DNA from: Dendrophyllia cribrosa
Lineage: Eukaryota; Cnidaria; Anthozoa; Scleractinia; Dendrophylliidae
Direction: 5' to 3'
NCBI GenBank assembly: GCA_024195265.1
Contig: JAJLRJ010000011.1
Coordinates: 22,082,095 to 22,146,094 of the forward strand
Length of the DNA: 64,000 nt
In this document: one piece after another, positions 61,701 to 64,000 of the stretch
Layout of the letters: every line of letters begins with the position of its first letter
Position numbering within the stretch: the stretch's first letter is position 1
The notes under the pieces: model-generated
Databases searched by the model: none
The model's input: only the letters and a program-made list of their open reading frames with translations
Told to the model about the DNA's origin: nothing
Translations under genes and position numbers: made by a program

Positions 61701-62766
61701 TTTCCAAAAGAATCTTTTGCATATATTTAGCATCCAAAGGTGTTTATTTCAGTGATGGTCACTTCTACGTCATGATACAACACCCTAACACAACAAATGT
61801 CATAAATTTCAAAATCTGCCATCTTGAATTTTAAAATTTTTAAAAATGCCAGAAAACCCCCAATTTGATTGTAGCAAGTACAAAAACAATGTAATATAAT
61901 ATATAGAAATATAATTGAAAACAAAAGCTTAATTAGAAGAAAAAACTAACATATGGAACAAGAGGTTATGATAATGTCCAAAAAATTTTGGAAGAGTCAC
62001 CAAGTTTAGTCCCCCCGACCCACACACACACAACCAGGCAAAAAAGGGTTACTTACAGGATTCCCACTGGCGTCCACAAGTTGCTGCTGAAACACCTGTG
62101 TTATTTTATTGCTCACTGGAAGTTTGGACTCTATAATTTTTATTGTTGTTCGTTGTTGCTGTCAAACATCATATAACACACGAGCGTATATAAACTTAAG
62201 CTTACCTCACTGGATTTCCATTGGAGTTGACAAGTTGTCTCTCAAACAGGCTGCCCAGCTTTTGCTTGATCTCACTCTCAGTCATCCCTTTGTTTAACAA
62301 AACCGCGTCGACATAGCAGCCTTGTCTTTGCAGGTCTGCTTTACCTTTACCACGAGGAACTTTATTCCAGTTTGGAGAAGGCAATAAAATAACATCTTTG
62401 TTGAACTCTGAGCTCGAGCTCGAGGACGAAGAATTTGTACTTGTACTTGTACTTGTGGTTGTACACGACGGACGCCTGGCATACGGAATTGTTCCTTGAT
62501 CGTCTTTGACTCGCCATTCCGCCATAATTTCCAGCGTGGTTAAAGCTTGAGGCAATTTGTGACATTTCTCGCGAACAACTGTTGGCGGGAAAACCTCTTG
62601 GCAAGTTGAATCTTGCGGATCACTCTTTATTAACTCCTTGAAAAGCATTACTTACATCAACACGCGGAAGAGCGTTGTTATTGCCTCGAAAATGTTCATT
62701 TGAAGTTATCTCTGAACTGACAATTCCTCTGACAATGCGCTGTATTCGTTCTTCCTCGGCCGCCAT
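55386..62766 (-). CDS. CUE and HECT domain E3 ubiquitin ligase-like gene, eight exons
   Basis: Proposed exons on the minus strand: 62766-62656, 62648-62206, 61556-61409, 60816-60555, 58567-58244, 57799-57570, 56881-56494 and 55783-55386, about 765 residues. From exon 2 onward every donor/acceptor phase agrees, which is strong evidence for one gene. The exon 1/exon 2 link is uncertain. Order of domains: short basic start, Ser/Thr-rich linker, conserved region ending in NGNPV, CUE-like domain (VANLQQIFPSKSRDELAEIM), then a HECT domain starting at FSIDGGDDLPLIV. The likely catalytic Cys is in ESCFGIVYLP, and the protein ends YVGYGRG. HECT ligases accept ubiquitin on this Cys and pass it to a substrate; CUE domains bind ubiquitin. 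It resembles proteins labelled G2/M phase-specific E3 ligase-like in cnidarian and fish genomes. A four-fold 45-bp repeat interrupts the HECT C-lobe. Confidence 0.75.
55605..55783 (-). repeat. Coding minisatellite, four 45-bp units
   Basis: In-frame tandem repeat at the very start of the last HECT exon. Two units have Met and two Arg at the same position (ATG/AGG), and synonymous differences are few. Such in-frame repeats change in number easily, so length polymorphism is expected. Confidence 0.85.
56494..56881 (-). CDS. HECT gene exon 7
   Basis: Acceptor CCAAAAG|CTAGAA and donor GAGTGTG|GTTAGT, 388 bp, phase 0 in and phase 1 out. It encodes a helical segment from LENAHDDTSLQDLQ to VVQWFNMYIKDLEC, including FKARRDEIDEIRKGMDSV, which fits the region linking the HECT N- and C-lobes in this family. 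Confidence 0.7.
57255..57475. repeat. Inverted repeat in HECT intron 6
   Basis: The left arm (about 57255-57345) and right arm (about 57357-57475) are imperfect reverse complements. Landmarks: CAGCTGCATTCTAGGAGACT against AGTCTCCTATGCAGCTG, and CAGTTTTCAAAGT against ACTTTGAAAACTG. A small foldback or MITE remnant. Just before it (57178-57220) GGAGTTGCAACAAGGAG is repeated. Confidence 0.6.
57570..57799 (-). CDS. HECT gene exon 6, HECT N-lobe
   Basis: Acceptor CATAAG|GTGCAC and donor GAAGAG|GTACAT, 230 bp. It encodes APDHLLPVHKEEYLQSGYFG, then VGKAIALSAVQGGVGF and ALAHYLVTGD. This corresponds to the helical N-lobe segment that in HECT proteins follows the acidic turn and contributes to the E2-binding lobe. 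Confidence 0.7.
58244..58567 (-). CDS. HECT gene exon 5, HECT N-lobe start
   Basis: Acceptor ATTTACAG|AAAGAC and donor GAAG|GTACAG, 324 bp. The split codon with exon 4 restores Glu. It encodes FSIDGGDDLPLIVAKDPF, then VEFLNEDGLDANGLTKEYLD, the classical HECT N-lobe signature (acidic Gly-rich turn followed by a helix). Confidence 0.75.
59350..59430. repeat. Short tandem repeat, GCGACTTCGTCGC
   Basis: About four copies of a 20-bp repeat containing CGACTTCGTCGCT, itself partly palindromic, inside the intronic transposon. It generates Arg/Ser-rich frames on both strands that are not genes. Confidence 0.65.
59493..59931. mobile_element. Harbinger-like MITE nested in the intronic transposon (439 bp)
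   Basis: Terminal inverted repeats of about 80 bp: AGCCACGGCTACACGTGCG on the left against a right end reading CACGTGTAGCCGCGGCT. TAA lies on both sides (59490-59492 and 59932-59934). The repeats continue inward through GATGCGATTTTTTACAAAAT and GTCGCGTCGCCAGCGCACG. The TWA duplication and long repeats fit PIF/Harbinger MITEs. The high similarity of the arms suggests a fairly young insertion. Confidence 0.75.
60555..60816 (-). CDS. HECT gene exon 4, CUE-like domain
   Basis: Acceptor TTTTCTTAAG|GAAAGC and donor AAAGAG|GTACAT, 262 bp. After a Ser/Pro-rich stretch it encodes VVANLQQIFPSKSRDELAEI and LEEATNRILDCI, the three-helix CUE pattern (FP motif and terminal Leu). CUE domains bind ubiquitin, a natural partner for a HECT ligase. 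Confidence 0.7.
61409..61556 (-). CDS. HECT gene exon 3
   Basis: Acceptor GTTGTAG|T and donor AATCAG|GTTTGT enclose 148 bp. It reads FTFVKSCGNDIVSVKMESS, continues through HVAGQGAVFLMASEKL and ends LWNQ. The incoming phase needs two bases from exon 2 (AG plus T gives Ser) and the exon ends in phase 0. It is too short to stand out as an open frame and was recognised from phase and family-like sequence. Confidence 0.65.
62047..62085 (-). pseudogene. Degenerate or alternative copy of an exon end in HECT intron 2
   Basis: Read on the minus strand, AACACAG|GTG starts a 39-bp segment coding VFQQQLVDASGNP, followed by a perfect donor |GTAAGT. It is clearly related to FERQLVNSNGNPV at the end of exon 2. 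In the annotated gene its phase does not fit exon 3, so it looks like a remnant of a duplicated exon or a cryptic alternative exon. Confidence 0.45.
62206..62648 (-). CDS. HECT gene exon 2, Ser/Thr-rich and conserved linker
   Basis: Open frame from MLFKELIKSDPQD through KLPQALTTLEIM, a Thr/Ser low-complexity run and DVILLPSPNWNKVPRGKGKA to FERQLVNSNGNPV, ending at donor GTGAG|GTAAGC in phase 2. There is an in-frame stop just upstream of the Met at 62648. The exon therefore either begins inside this frame (an acceptor such as CCAAGAG|GTTTTC would be in phase with exon 1 but leaves a 61-bp intron), or this Met is a start of its own, or the copy carries a frameshift. Confidence 0.65.
62656..62766 (-). 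CDS. HECT gene exon 1 (candidate start)
   Basis: ATG at 62766 in a good initiation context (AAAATGGCG) opens MAAEEERIQRIVRGIVSSEI, 37 codons to a perfect donor GAT|GTAAGT at 62656/62655. The family often starts with an acidic/basic helix of this kind. The following exon is in another frame, so the splice partner is unclear. The frame also reads upstream to an ATG at 62832, which I consider less likely. Confidence 0.5.
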
Positions 62767-62920
62767 TTTGGTTGTTTGCAGCAGTACAGCCTCGTGCGGC
62801 CTCGCTTTCATTTTACGCGGGATACGGGTCAATCATTTGCATATTTTGTGCCGTTGTTACACCGAGTAGAAACTGCATGGCAAAATTTGCATGAAAACGA
62901 GGACGAAGCATTAGAGACAT

Positions 62921-62955
62921 CATGGATAATAAAGAGAGTCTCTTTATTATCCATG
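62921..62955. repeat. Perfect 35-bp palindrome
   Basis: CATGGATAATAAAGAGA is followed by one base and its exact reverse complement. It lies upstream of the HECT start and directly beside the minisatellite. Confidence 0.85.
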
Positions 62956-63122
62956 GAGACATATATGTTGAGATTTGGACATATAAATTGAGATTTGGAC
63001 ATATAAATTGAGATTTGGACATATATATTGAAATGGAGACACACATATTGAATTTTGGACATATATATTGACATTTCGACATATATGTGGAAATTTGGTC
63101 ATATATATTGATATTTCGACAT
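62952..63122. repeat. 20-bp minisatellite upstream of the HECT gene
   Basis: About eight copies of TTGAGATTTGGACATATAAA with increasing divergence toward the right (GAAATGGAGACACACATA, GACATTTCGACATATATG). Overlapping minus-strand frames rich in YICPN and YMSKSQ come from this repeat and are not genes. Confidence 0.85.
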
Positions 63123-64000
63123 TTTGAGCCTTTTTGACAAGCATATTTCCCGCATACACCAGGCTTGGTAAGTGCACTTTTATTAGCACTCCAAATTGGA
63201 TTTATTTCATCAGGTACATTTTATAAACCTAATATTGTGATTCAAATATAATATAAGCCCAAAATGTCTTCACCAGAATCAGTAGCATGTCAGTTTACCA
63301 GATGTCAACAGATGTCATGGTCCTCTATATTTGTCATTCGCCCGTCATTCGCGAAATACCGATACAAAATATCTGTTCGCATAGCTATTCGTACGTAACT
63401 TCACACAGATTTTATCACATCTATCAACTCCTAAACAAATAAACTTTATGGAAATGGAGTAATTTTGAGCAGAAACATGGCCGCATCCGAGATATTTTAA
63501 GCGATTTTCACTAGAAATTCGAATCATGAAAAATCTCTATTTTTGAAGGTTTTCTTGAATGCATTAATATTTTCGAACATAGTTATCGCATCCTCTTCAA
63601 ATTTAGTTGACTCGAATAAGTATACTATTCATTTTAAATTGGCAAAGATTCATTATTATGTCTGCTCCCAATCGTCTCTGAGCAAGTTGTAAACTTCATG
63701 GGCGAATTTACCATGGTTTTACTTAAAATTGTGTGTAATTTCACTCGAACCACTGTATCTCGTGAACTGTTCGGACTTTCGGAAAAATATTTGGTAGGCT
63801 TTTAAGTTGGACTAATACCAGTATGTACACAAAATATTATCAAATTCTGGAGGATACCATGTAGACTAAAAGTTTGATTTTGCATGGATTTCATGTGGAC
63901 ACATTCTTAAGCTTGTTCACAGAGCGACGCTGTTAGGCTCAGCCTATCTATATATATTATTGAACTGAGAGTTGTGCACATAGCACAGCCACAACGAGTA
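63123..64000. other. Right flank, no gene seen
   Basis: AT-rich sequence without a convincing exon, RNA gene or repeat. The only frame over 60 codons (63345-63527, minus) has no recognisable features. A transposon end could be hidden here, but I found no inverted match to the left part of the window. Confidence 0.5.

Noticed and set aside
62813..63189. Minus-strand frames rich in Tyr-Ile-Cys-Pro
   Set aside because: Generated by the 20-bp minisatellite; the period is not a multiple of three and all frames look alike.

Overview
This is eukaryotic nuclear DNA, most likely from an invertebrate. It is AT-rich and carries spliceosomal introns, satellite DNA and several kinds of DNA transposon, with no bacterial operons. 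The pairing of an integrase-type DDE protein with a CUE/HECT ubiquitin-ligase gene reminds me of coral and other anthozoan genomes. The sequence alone does not prove the species.

Layout. Positions 1-51117 are one satellite landscape, built from a roughly 453-bp unit with 546-bp and about 478-bp variants. I can place about 81 units in three arrays (1-6229, 13334-25183, 31443-51117). They show higher-order organisation, with blocks of 6, 8 or 10 units repeating at 2906, 3717 and 4530 bp. Two copies of one large non-coding DNA transposon interrupt the arrays (6230-13333 and 25184-31442). It has CACTGCACG terminal inverted repeats, TACA flanks and subterminal CTTTGAC/GTCAAAG palindrome clusters. 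An unoccupied paralogous target site survives at 18989-18992, which fixes the ends of the insertion. The two copies are duplicates of one insertion carried along by satellite expansion. The second copy has lost 825 bp, including a promoter-like region and first-exon candidate. Inside the transposon lie a short G-run MITE, a possible TTAA-flanked element and two foldback structures.

A 500-N assembly gap (51118-51617) separates the satellite from a gene-bearing region. On the right is a two-exon gene on the plus strand for a helix-turn-helix plus DDE integrase-core protein (51618-53372, 5' end lost in the gap). Facing it on the minus strand is an eight-exon gene (62766-55386) for a CUE-domain and HECT-domain E3 ubiquitin ligase. 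From exon 2 to the stop codon every splice junction agrees in phase. The exon 1/exon 2 join is unresolved. The introns and intergenic space hold a 908-bp PIF/Harbinger-like element, an unclassified 1675-bp element with 6-bp duplications, and a 439-bp MITE nested in it. A palindrome and a 20-bp minisatellite lie upstream of the HECT gene.

How it works together. The satellite and its passenger transposon look like a neutral, unequal-exchange system: about half of the units have a broken 77-aa frame, and broken lineages are amplified as freely as intact ones. The integrase and HECT genes may be two cargo genes of one large transposon, with the ligase acting as an accessory protein. That link is inference, because no terminal repeats enclosing both genes could be found in this window.
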